Of a DNA stretch of 64,000 bases, positions 1-7,498 are shown piece after piece. The position numbers and the translations under genes were made by a program. Within the stretch, counting starts at the first letter, position 1, and every line of letters starts with the position of its first letter. Location of the stretch: positions 196,833-260,832 of the forward strand of contig CAJTQL010000002.1 in assembly GCA_910578285.1 (NCBI GenBank), written 5' to 3'. The notes beneath the pieces are model-generated. The model was not told the DNA's origin. It did not search any database and saw only the letters and a list, made by a program, of their open reading frames with translations. The DNA comes from an uncultured Helicobacteraceae bacterium. Lineage in GTDB: Bacteria; Campylobacterota; Campylobacteria; Campylobacterales; Helicobacteraceae.

Positions 1-16
1 TGGTCGGTGTTTGCAT
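1..16 (-). CDS. Start of a further gene in the toxin operon (truncated by window edge)
   Basis: Only five codons (Met-Gln-Thr-Pro-Thr) are visible on the minus strand before the window ends. The start is supported by a strong ribosome binding site (AAGGAG at about 22-27) and by lying only nine bases after the stop of the immunity-like gene. The product cannot be identified. In polymorphic toxin loci this position is often taken by another immunity or toxin gene, but that is inference. Confidence 0.5.
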
Positions 17-25
17 GGTTGCTCC

Positions 26-430
26 TTATAAAAAAATATCTTGAGAATCAATAAGCATTTTATTGTCTTTGACAAAGAATGCTAGCCCGTGTTCTCTGTC
101 ATAACTTGATTCAAAAAGCACTCCCCATGAGCCATCTTTCTCAAAAAGAATCTCTGTTGGCGTTAGTATGGATTCTAGGGTTTCGTTGCATTCATAGAAC
201 TTTTGGCAGTGCTTGAGCAATTCCTGCTCTATTCTTTCTTTGTTGTTTTCAAGAAAGTTTCGATAGTTTTTATAGGATTCTCTCTGGCTATCTGTAATGC
301 CATCACCCTTGTATGCTTGGGCTGTGATTTTTATCTTATATGCTTTATCAAACAACAAGATACTTTCTTGCTTTGACCATGAATGCTGATAGTACATTGT
401 GCCAAATACCACATCATTGAGTGTGTCCAT
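26..430 (-). CDS. Probable immunity protein (DUF6985-like) for the upstream nuclease toxin
   Basis: A 134-residue cytoplasmic protein without signal peptide or membrane segment. The C-terminal third (about 92-134) has the pattern of a Trp-Gly-Val-Leu-Phe strand, a His-Gly-Leu-Ala strand and a terminal Gln-Asp-Ile, which I associate with DUF6985-type proteins found in immunity gene arrays. Its ATG overlaps the toxin stop in a TAATG, so translation of toxin and partner is probably coupled. That arrangement and the size fit an antitoxin or immunity role in which the protein binds and neutralises the WHH nuclease. The family assignment is from memory of the motif and is moderate; the immunity role is inferred from position. 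Confidence 0.55.
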   Translation of the reverse strand: MDTLNDVVFGTMYYQHSWSKQESILLFDKAYKIKITAQAYKGDGITDSQRESYKNYRNFLENNKERIEQELLKHCQKFYECNETLESILTPTEILFEKDGSWGVLFESSYDREHGLAFFVKDNKMLIDSQDIFL

Positions 431-1083
431 TATGCTGCTCCTTGCGCTTGTTTTTTTGCTTTAGAGTGTCCTCCGGTATGAGAAATGTTGTCATGGATTT
501 CATACGGAACTAAATCAAGTGTTTTCATATCGCTTCTTTCATGCCACGTAAGATTGTGTTCTTTGCGATATTTTTTTATGTCTTGCGCTGTCCATTCCTT
601 TCCATCTTTTCCTTCTTCTGTCCATTGTTTGGCAAGCGCCTCATCTGCTTGTGTGAAAACTTCATTTCTATTTTCATTAAAGTCTTCAATCTCAACTGTT
701 GCCTCTGCAAAAGGAGTAAAATCAGGCTCTCCATCTTTAAACTCTATCCCTTCTTTGCCATAAGGCTCTAGAATTTCTTCCCAAGTTTTTCTTTCTGGAT
801 TATATCCTTTAGGAATTTCATTTGGTGTTGGATACCATATAGAATCGCCTGCCTCTCCGCCCCATTCGCCACCTTTTCTTGGTATACAATCTCGCATTTC
901 TGGTAGTTGCAATGTGAGCAGTTCTATTTCTTTGGAATTTGCAAAGATTCCAAGCTCTTTGCCCTGTCTCATGAGCTCATGAGGTGAGATTTTGATTTCT
1001 TGATTAGTTTCTGTTTTAAGCTCCTTAGGTATTTCTGCAAATATTTTGCCGATTTCTCCCGTTGTCGTTAGTGTCAGATTCAT
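430..1083 (-). CDS. HNH/WHH-type nuclease toxin
   Basis: A 217-residue protein. The middle (about 71-150) carries a GGEWGGEAGDSIWYP segment and a KDGEPDF segment, typical of the linker found before HNH nuclease toxin domains in polymorphic toxins. The C-terminus (about 160-205) shows Trp180-His181-Glu182, Asp185, then LVPYEIH with His197 and a SHTGG motif with His202. This is the WHH variant of the HNH/endonuclease VII fold, expected to cleave DNA or RNA. There is no signal peptide and no long delivery domain, so it is either a short stand-alone toxin or an effector working with the ATPase encoded ten bases upstream. A probable immunity gene follows with a one-base overlap. I am fairly sure of the nuclease family, less so of how the protein is delivered or used. 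Confidence 0.75.
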   Translation of the reverse strand: MNLTLTTTGEIGKIFAEIPKELKTETNQEIKISPHELMRQGKELGIFANSKEIELLTLQLPEMRDCIPRKGGEWGGEAGDSIWYPTPNEIPKGYNPERKTWEEILEPYGKEGIEFKDGEPDFTPFAEATVEIEDFNENRNEVFTQADEALAKQWTEEGKDGKEWTAQDIKKYRKEHNLTWHERSDMKTLDLVPYEIHDNISHTGGHSKAKKQAQGAA

Positions 1084-1093
1084 TATTGCCTCC

Positions 1094-4000
1094 TCATGTG
1101 TTTAGATTGATTTGTTGCATGCCAGCACGTACGGCGACTGTACTTTTTAGAAGTTCTAGCGATACATATCGTATGCCCAAATGTTTTTTGAGAATGTTCT
1201 CATATTCTTTGGGTACATTAACATTTTGTGCATGAATGATTTGCGAAAACTCCATTTTCATTTCACTTTTGGCGAAAATATTCTCCAAAATTAACAATGT
1301 ATAATCCACAGTTTTGTTTCCATAGCCCTGCATTGTGGGGAAAATTAGGGTGATATTCTTGTGTGCAAAGGTTTTTTGAATGTCTTTTTGATATTCTGCA
1401 ATCTCTGCTGTTTCTTTGTTGCATAGAATCTCTATCATGTCCAGCATATATTCAATGACTTGTTGATAGGCATGGATACTTTTGTAGTATTGTGTATTTC
1501 CCAAAAAGTTCAAGTCTTTAAAGGTTTCGGCGAAGAGATAGCATGCGATTTTTCGTTCTTTCTCTCTATTGTTCTCGTGCGCATTATAGAGATTCCAAAA
1601 TTTCGCAAAACTTTCTTCAATACTCGCGCTATCCCTACCAAGCAGCACAGCATTCAATAGCTCAAGCAAGAATCGCTTGCGCTTTTGTGTGTTTATTGTA
1701 CGGATATGCTGTACAATCTTTTGAGAATCTTCAAGATAGAATCGCGATTCTTGGAGATAGCGATATTGATATTTCTTGTGCCTTTCTAAAAATTCTGCAT
1801 AGAATCCATTCAAGGCATTGTCGCTCATATCTTGCAATGGAGATTCATCAAGCCCCACCATAAAAGCCTGATGTACCTCTTTATTGTGCACAATCGCCTT
1901 GCCCGTCTTCAGCTCTGCGACGTCTAGAATCTGTGAGTTGTTTAGGTTGATTGCTTGCCCTACAATGTCTCTATCTTCCTTATCCATTGTTCGTTGGATA
2001 ATTTTTGTGCCTGTATTTTTTATTGTATCTCTATGCAGTTTGCTCGCGATTTGGTCGGCAATGATGATGCCCTCTCCTAGCGAGCGAATTTCGGCAAGAA
2101 TATTCACAAAAGTTTGCACAGCCGCAACCTTTGCATTCGCCTCGCCACTTAAGGATTCTAGTGAGATGTTGGGCAACAATCGATGCGCTTCTTCTATCAC
2201 GCAAATATGGCGCAAAACATTCTTGGAATCTCCTTGTGATTCACGATAGCGATAGAGTTTGTTGAGCAAAAGCCCCATCAAAAAAGACTTTTCGCAATCA
2301 TCGGTAATATTTGATAACTCGATAATGGTGGGGCTATCAAACAGAATCTCATTACTCAAGCAATGCCTCGTATTATAAACCCTGCCCTTCATTCCTAGCG
2401 TGAGATTTAGAATGCGCGTTTTGAGTGCTGCTTTGAGATTGCTATCAATCTCTTGTGCATAACCCGATTCTGCTACGACACTATCAATAACATCATATAA
2501 ATCCTGCATTGTTGGAAAAAGTAAACTCTGCTTATCGTAATCCGCATCTTTGCTTGTGAGGAATAATGGATTGGATTCTGTTGCAAAATCCCAGCCCTTA
2601 TTCGTATAGATTCTATGCAATGCACTTTCTAAGATATAGGGCATAGGTCCTTCCATAGGAAACGCTGCGACAAAGCTTGTTTTTAGCATATCCACATGCT
2701 TTGTGAGTTCCTCTGCTTTTTCAAAAACAAAAGGATTAAATAGAAAAACATCATTCTTTGCTCCCGGGCGAAAGATTTGCAAGTTTGGAATCTGTGATTT
2801 AAGATGTTGGTATTCGCTTTTGGCGGGTTCTATCACCAAAAATGGAATAGGTTTTGTCAGGTTTTGATTTTGCGTATCTTGGAGTTTATGCAGAATCTGG
2901 CGAATCGTGTTGGATTTACCGCTGCCTGTGATTCCTGAAACAAAAACATGGTGATTGAGTTCTTTTAGTGAAAGTCGGAATCTTTGCGTTATTTGCCGCC
3001 CCCTATGCAAAATATTACCGATTTCGATATAATCTCCACTTATCTCTGCTTGAGTGAGTCCAAAATACGCATTTGATGTAACGCTAATCCCGCAAACATC
3101 GATATTGGGCATGCTCGCAAGAATCGAGAGTTCCTCTGTGTTGATTGCAGTTGCAAAGCCCGAAAAGCTGCGATGTAATGGGTTTTCGTAATTTTTTGCA
3201 AAAAGTACAGGTAATCTGTTTGTATTCAGCTGGGTATTTGCAAAAACTTCGCTAAAGCGCAAGGGTTCATAGAAGCTTTCATCGCCGCTAAAGACGCTTC
3301 GCAATGTGTGCGCGACTTGTGCGAGTGTGGGTAAATTATCGCCTTGAATATAGAGCGAAGTATTCCATAAGCCATAACTCAATCCCTTTTGGAATCGTTC
3401 GATATATTTTTCTATCAACTTTTCGCAATATTCTGCGCTTTTGTTGAGTTCCTCGCGCGTGAGCCCCGCACCGAGCGTGGTTGTGTTGCTTTGGCTGCTC
3501 GAGGTCGATGTTCCATAGGTCGTGGAAGTGCTGTGACTTGTGCTTGTGCTTTTGCTCGTGTTTTCTGTGTCGCCACTGAATACATTTGCAGCCATTGCAC
3601 CCAATCCTACTGCGCCCGCGACAACTAAGCTCGCGCCACCTGTGGCTGGCGCAAACATTCCTGCTGCTGCCCCTATTGCCATACTGCCAATACCCACTAC
3701 GGTATTGAGCAAAGTTTTACGATTTTCACCACTTGTTGCGCTCTCGCTACGACTCTCGCTCTCTTGCTGGCTTCGCGATTCGCTCGTGCTTGTCCCTTGT
3801 GTTTGCGCCTCGCTTTGCTGCACATTCTTGCTTTGCTTGACAAAGCTATGAATCTCGCTGCCGAGCAAAAAGAGGTTGGAGAGAATGTCTTGAATCTCTC
3901 CTCTCTCAAAGCTTTGTGCGACAAGCAAGATTCTAAATTTTTTGTTGAGCAATGGAAAGAAGATTTTCTCGAGCCCTTGCTTATAGACTTTGTCCGAATC

Positions 4001-4207
4001 CTTTTTGAGCGATGGGATTCCGAGCATAGCCTGTGAATATGCAAGTGGGGTTTGAAGCGGATTTTGCGCGCAAACCTCACAATGCGAGCCCGCATAGATT
4101 CCCGCAAAGGTGTCGCGCAAAAATGCGGCATTGTCTATGTCATGCGCCTGTGTGGAGTGTGTGGAAGATTGTTGGGAAATGCCTGAGATTCTGCCCATCG
4201 CAATCAA
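1094..4207 (-). CDS. HerA/FtsK-like ATPase, main part (out of frame with its N-terminal exon-like fragment)
   Basis: 1037 codons are open from a TTG at 4207. The ATPase core has a Walker A motif (GITGSGKS, about 425-432), an acidic segment FLVIEPAKSEY (about 456-466), a Walker B with catalytic acids (ICVIEEAHRL, about 668-677) and a sensor-like GIIIADQ segment, as in HerA/DUF87 ATPases that pump DNA or protein. Residues about 131-160 and 216-243 are Ser/Thr/Gln-rich and flank a Gly/Ala-rich hydrophobic stretch (about 166-209) that could insert in a membrane. The reading frame stays open upstream of 4207 through the G tract at 4224-4233. The TTG has no clear ribosome binding site, so the true start is probably at 4479 in the other frame. 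With one more G the gene would encode 1128 residues. Role: an ATP-driven motor linked to the nuclease toxin downstream; its exact job is unknown. Confidence 0.75.
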   Translation of the reverse strand: MIAMGRISGISQQSSTHSTQAHDIDNAAFLRDTFAGIYAGSHCEVCAQNPLQTPLAYSQAMLGIPSLKKDSDKVYKQGLEKIFFPLLNKKFRILLVAQSFERGEIQDILSNLFLLGSEIHSFVKQSKNVQQSEAQTQGTSTSESRSQQESESRSESATSGENRKTLLNTVVGIGSMAIGAAAGMFAPATGGASLVVAGAVGLGAMAANVFSGDTENTSKSTSTSHSTSTTYGTSTSSSQSNTTTLGAGLTREELNKSAEYCEKLIEKYIERFQKGLSYGLWNTSLYIQGDNLPTLAQVAHTLRSVFSGDESFYEPLRFSEVFANTQLNTNRLPVLFAKNYENPLHRSFSGFATAINTEELSILASMPNIDVCGISVTSNAYFGLTQAEISGDYIEIGNILHRGRQITQRFRLSLKELNHHVFVSGITGSGKSNTIRQILHKLQDTQNQNLTKPIPFLVIEPAKSEYQHLKSQIPNLQIFRPGAKNDVFLFNPFVFEKAEELTKHVDMLKTSFVAAFPMEGPMPYILESALHRIYTNKGWDFATESNPLFLTSKDADYDKQSLLFPTMQDLYDVIDSVVAESGYAQEIDSNLKAALKTRILNLTLGMKGRVYNTRHCLSNEILFDSPTIIELSNITDDCEKSFLMGLLLNKLYRYRESQGDSKNVLRHICVIEEAHRLLPNISLESLSGEANAKVAAVQTFVNILAEIRSLGEGIIIADQIASKLHRDTIKNTGTKIIQRTMDKEDRDIVGQAINLNNSQILDVAELKTGKAIVHNKEVHQAFMVGLDESPLQDMSDNALNGFYAEFLERHKKYQYRYLQESRFYLEDSQKIVQHIRTINTQKRKRFLLELLNAVLLGRDSASIEESFAKFWNLYNAHENNREKERKIACYLFAETFKDLNFLGNTQYYKSIHAYQQVIEYMLDMIEILCNKETAEIAEYQKDIQKTFAHKNITLIFPTMQGYGNKTVDYTLLILENIFAKSEMKMEFSQIIHAQNVNVPKEYENILKKHLGIRYVSLELLKSTVAVRAGMQQINLNT

Positions 4208-4479
4208 CGAGATATGCGAATTGCCCCCCCCCCAATATTTGCTGTTGCGCTTAGAATTTGTTGCAAATCAAGCAAACTTTTGTCGCTGCAATCGCGTTCG
4301 CGCTCATAGCAAATGCGCGAGATTTGGATAAAGGCAAAATCGCCCGTGTTGATAGCCTGCATGGCTTCTGGTGGCATTGCTTCTTGCCCTCTGCGTTCCA
4401 AAAAGGCTTGAATTGCCCTATCAAATCGCACCGATTCGAGTGGCTGTTCTAACGAGAGCGACAATTCTTTGCTGCACAT
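4204..4479 (-). CDS. N-terminal fragment of the HerA-like ATPase (phase-off)
   Basis: 91 residues that start at an ATG with a good AGGAG site and stop three codons after the poly-G-encoded glycines and the following Ala-Ile-Arg. It has no recognisable domain of its own. It reads directly into the ATPase frame if the G10 tract becomes G11 (or G8), giving one protein of 1128 residues. The 3386-base span plus one base is a multiple of three, which agrees. A promoter with TTGACA and TAGAAT lies just upstream. As sequenced, translation from this start ends early, so the ATPase is probably off in this clone or in the majority of the culture. Confidence 0.7.
   Translation of the reverse strand: MCSKELSLSLEQPLESVRFDRAIQAFLERRGQEAMPPEAMQAINTGDFAFIQISRICYERERDCSDKSLLDLQQILSATANIGGGAIRISR
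4224..4233 (-). repeat. Homopolymeric G10 tract (C10 on the plus strand), candidate phase-variation switch
   Basis: Ten consecutive G on the coding (minus) strand at the junction of the two ATPase reading frames. Poly-G tracts of this length are the usual slippage sites of contingency genes in Helicobacter and Campylobacter. Adding one G joins the frames; the present length leaves them separate. A sequencing error of one base in the tract would give the same picture. Confidence 0.8.
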
Positions 4480-4506
4480 TGCGCAACTCCTGCACTCTTT
4501 GTTTCT

Positions 4507-4536
4507 ATTCTAGCATAACAATATTGCCATTGTCAA
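4507..4536 (-). promoter_or_regulatory. Promoter of the ATPase-toxin operon
   Basis: On the minus strand TTGACA (4536-4531) and TAGAAT (4512-4507) are separated by 18 bases, about 30 bases upstream of the ATG at 4479. This is close to the vegetative sigma consensus. It is divergent from the TonB receptor gene. Confidence 0.6.
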
Positions 4537-4650
4537 CCACGGCAGATGACGCTTTGTGCTATTATAATATCAATAGTAAGAAGTATTTTAATTTTATCCT
4601 AATAAAACAATTTATATAATCACTCTTATTTTTATCAAGGAGTATGAGAA

Positions 4651-6855
4651 ATGATTCAAAACACAAAAATCCTCGCACAGCTTCTAGCAGGCGTTGTGGC
4701 TGCCACTAGCTTGCATGCCGAGACAATCCAGCTTGGGCGCTCCGTGGTGAGCGCGACAGGGTTTGAACAAGATTTGCGCGATGCGCCCGCGAGCGTTTCG
4801 ATGGTTGCGGGCGAGGAGCTTTCAAAACGTCCCGTGCGCGACCTCGCCGAGGCAGTGAGCGAGATTCCGGGTGTGAGTATCGACAGCAATGTGTCGAATT
4901 TTGGAGGATATAGCATCTCGATTCGCGGAATGCCCGCCGACTACACGTTGTTGCTTGTCGATGGCAAGCGGCAGGATTTCAACTCTGTTGCATTCCCAAA
5001 TGTCGGCTTTTCTCAAGCCTCGTTTATGCCGCCCATTGCGGCGATTGAGCGCATTGAAATCATTCGTGGTCCCGCGTCTATAATCTACGGGAGCGATGCG
5101 ATGGGCGGAGTTGTGAATGTGATTCTCAAAAAGTCGTTCGAGCAATGGACAAGCAACGCCACGGCGCACACAACGATTCAAGAAAACGACATTTTTGGCA
5201 GCAGTTTTGGGCTTTCGGCTTTCAGCGCGGGACCGCTTACGTCCGACAAGAAGTGGTCACTCCAGCTGCGCGCGAGCGAGACCTATACGGCAAATCCGCG
5301 CGGCGATTTGACTCTCACGCTCCCTGCGCGCGGTGCGGGCGATAATCCTCTTGTTCCGAGTGCCGCGGCAAGCAATGGCACGCAAACATTCAGTCAGATT
5401 GTTGGGCTAGGGAAAAATCATAATTATAGCGCCGGCGGGCGCATTGGCTTTGCGCAAGATGAGAGCAATTATTACTCGCTCGATTTGAGCCACGGAGGGC
5501 AGTGGTATGACCCGAATGTATTTGAAAATAGCTATTTCTTTCGCAACAATCTCATCGTACGGCATGAAGGTGCTTATAACCATTGGCTGACGGATACGAG
5601 TTTGCAATACAATACAATGCGCAATTTCAGCCGCAGCCGCAATGGGCGCGAGATTCTTGGCGAACACAAGAGCAGCATTGCCTTTGGGCACATGAAGCTC
5701 AATTTTGGCGGGCAATACAATTTCACCGAGGTGCGCGCTGTGAATGGAACAACCATAAGTGGCGAGCTAGGCAGTGTTGCAAATCGGCATAGCTATTCAC
5801 TATTCGCCGAAGATGAATGGGCGATTTTCGATTCGCTGCTATTCAGCTTTGGAACGCGCGCAAACGCAAATAGCGATTTTGACATCAACTTTTCACCCCG
5901 CGCCTATCTCGTGGGCTATTTGAGCGATAGCCTCACGCTCAAAGGTGGAATCTCGACTGGCTACAAGCTCCCCGGTCTCACAGAGGCATTGCCGGGGTGG
6001 ATTAGCAGTAGTGGAGGCGGTGGTAGCGGAGGGAGCATCCATGTGTTTGGGAACCCCGATCTCAAACCCGAGACTTCTATCAACTATGAAATCTCGTTAC
6101 TGCATGAGACTCCATACACCGACATCTCACTCACAGGATTCTTGCAAGATTTCAAAGACAAAATTGCGAGCGCAAGCGTTTCGATGGGTGCTCAAGGGCA
6201 GGTTGGTCCCTCGATGGGTGGCGGGCAGAATTGCAATTATTTCTTGACAACGCTCGGCACGCCGGGCGTGAGTTGTAGGTATAACTACAATGTCGATAGC
6301 GCGCGGAGTTATGGGCTCGAGCTCGCGGCGGCACTCAAGGCGCTCGACACAGGTGCGGGCAAGGTGGGCGTGAATCTCGCCTATACATGGCTCAAAAGCG
6401 AGATAACGTCGGGTGCAAACGAGGGCTTGCCACTCACAGGCGTGCCAGAACATACATTAAATGCTGGAGTGAACTACGCATTTGGAGATTTCGGGGCGAG
6501 CTTGCGCGGAGAGTTTCGCGCACGACAATTGCGGACACAAATCGGAGGGCGAAGCGGCAGCACAGCGGGGAATACGAATATTCTCAAAGAGTTTCAGCGC
6601 ATCAACCCCAATGTGAGCGAATACTACAAGTCCTATTTCTTATTGCATATCGCTGCGAACTACAATATCTTGCCAACATTACGCATGAATGTTGGAATCT
6701 ACAACCTGCTCAACCATGACTTTGTGGACTATGTCCCCGTAACAAACATCGCCCAATCAGGCGCGAGGTATAGCTACACCAATACCTACACGAACAATTA
6801 TAACTATATCCGTGAGGGACGGCGCTACTATTTTTCGTTGAGCGCAGATTTCTAA
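4651..6855 (+). CDS. TonB-dependent outer-membrane receptor
   Basis: 734 residues. A Sec signal peptide ends near LHA/E at residue 23 and is followed by a TonB-box-like stretch (about 28-38). The plug domain (about 40-155) has the IRGM and LLLVDGKRQ segments and ends in GSDAMGGVVNVI, as in siderophore and haem receptors. The remainder is a 22-strand-type barrel with the NPDLKPE motif near residue 475 and a terminal Phe. It takes up an iron chelate or similar ligand with energy from TonB/ExbBD, which are not in this window. The ligand cannot be read from the sequence. The gene stands alone, with an AAGGAG site and TATAAT-like boxes upstream (4563-4568, 4615-4620). It is visibly richer in G and C (many GCG and CTC codons) than the neighbouring ribosomal genes. 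Iron regulation is likely, but I see no convincing Fur box. Confidence 0.93.
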   Translation: MIQNTKILAQLLAGVVAATSLHAETIQLGRSVVSATGFEQDLRDAPASVSMVAGEELSKRPVRDLAEAVSEIPGVSIDSNVSNFGGYSISIRGMPADYTLLLVDGKRQDFNSVAFPNVGFSQASFMPPIAAIERIEIIRGPASIIYGSDAMGGVVNVILKKSFEQWTSNATAHTTIQENDIFGSSFGLSAFSAGPLTSDKKWSLQLRASETYTANPRGDLTLTLPARGAGDNPLVPSAAASNGTQTFSQIVGLGKNHNYSAGGRIGFAQDESNYYSLDLSHGGQWYDPNVFENSYFFRNNLIVRHEGAYNHWLTDTSLQYNTMRNFSRSRNGREILGEHKSSIAFGHMKLNFGGQYNFTEVRAVNGTTISGELGSVANRHSYSLFAEDEWAIFDSLLFSFGTRANANSDFDINFSPRAYLVGYLSDSLTLKGGISTGYKLPGLTEALPGWISSSGGGGSGGSIHVFGNPDLKPETSINYEISLLHETPYTDISLTGFLQDFKDKIASASVSMGAQGQVGPSMGGGQNCNYFLTTLGTPGVSCRYNYNVDSARSYGLELAAALKALDTGAGKVGVNLAYTWLKSEITSGANEGLPLTGVPEHTLNAGVNYAFGDFGASLRGEFRARQLRTQIGGRSGSTAGNTNILKEFQRINPNVSEYYKSYFLLHIAANYNILPTLRMNVGIYNLLNHDFVDYVPVTNIAQSGARYSYTNTYTNNYNYIREGRRYYFSLSADF

Positions 6856-6863
6856 GCCCAAAG

Positions 6864-6940
6864 TGGTGTCCACGGCGGGATTCGAACCCACGACCTTTCG
6901 ATTAGGAATCGAATGCTCTATCCTGCTGAGCTACGAAGAC
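6864..6940 (-). tRNA. tRNA-Arg (anticodon CCT)
   Basis: A 77-base cloverleaf on the minus strand. The D arm contains GCTCAGCAGGATAGAGC, the anticodon stem is TTCGA/TCGAA with loop TTCCTAA (anticodon CCT, reading AGG), the T arm is GTGGG-TTCGAAT-CCCGC, and CCA is encoded at the 3' end. The acceptor stem has one T-T mismatch. It lies directly downstream of the HU gene on the same strand. Confidence 0.95.
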
Positions 6941-6966
6941 AAAATCCTCTTGCAAAAGAGGATTTT
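6941..6966 (-). terminator. Hairpin between HU gene and tRNA-Arg
   Basis: A perfect 11-bp stem (AAAATCCTCTT with AAGAGGATTTT) and a 4-base loop. It begins six bases after the HU stop and abuts the first base of the tRNA. The T run after it is only four bases, so it may be a weak terminator or a processing signal of an HU-tRNA transcript. Confidence 0.55.
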
Positions 6967-6972
6967 TGAGGC

Positions 6973-7263
6973 TTATTTCACCTTGATTTTGCTCACGCTT
7001 TCTTTGAGCGTTTTACCCGGCTTGAATTTTGGAACATACTTATCGCTTGTTTTGTATGTTTTTGTGCTGCCGGGCACAGTGCCTGTTTTGCCTTTTTGAA
7101 TCACGGGCTCAAATGTGCCAAAGCCAACTAGAATGACATTTTGCTTTTTCTTCAATGCTTGTTCCACAGCAGCCGTAAAAGCACTCACCGCTTTTTCAGC
7201 GTCTTTTTTGGACTCAAACCCTCCGACGTCTTTGACAAGATCAACAAATTCAGCCTTATTCAT
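6973..7263 (-). CDS. hup: HU family DNA-binding protein
   Basis: 96 residues, the normal size for HU. It starts MNKAEFVDLV and has the helical dimerisation half followed by GFGTFEP, which leads into the DNA-binding beta arm, then the KPGKTLKESV tail. It coats and bends DNA in the nucleoid. It is monocistronic or co-transcribed with the tRNA-Arg just downstream. The upstream region on the same strand has a TAGAAT-like -10 and a GGAGG ribosome site. The arm sequence (KTYKTSDKYVPKFKPG) differs from the usual RNPxTG motif, as seen in other Campylobacterota HU proteins. Confidence 0.95.
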   Translation of the reverse strand: MNKAEFVDLVKDVGGFESKKDAEKAVSAFTAAVEQALKKKQNVILVGFGTFEPVIQKGKTGTVPGSTKTYKTSDKYVPKFKPGKTLKESVSKIKVK

Positions 7264-7498
7264 AAGTTCCTCCGAAACTTCTAGTAGATTAGAAAAATCA
7301 ATTCTACCACAAAAAAGCCGTTTTTAGCTGTTTTTGCATACGTTTTCTTGAGTTTTTTTATTTGTGTTGCGGAAAATCGCGGGTATATCTTTCAAAGCGC
7401 CTAAAATACGACATGATAGAAAATAGAGAGATGGAGAAAAAACAGAATCTCAAGGTACAAAAAGAGCAAATTTTGTGTGCATGGTGCTACAAAATGTA

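Noticed and set aside
3415..3600. Open frames on both strands inside the Ser/Thr-rich part of the ATPase
   Set aside because: They are shadows of the low-complexity coding repeat and have no ribosome site or family.
4560..4640. Fur box before the TonB receptor
   Set aside because: The A+T-rich sequence has no convincing inverted TAATAAT pattern.
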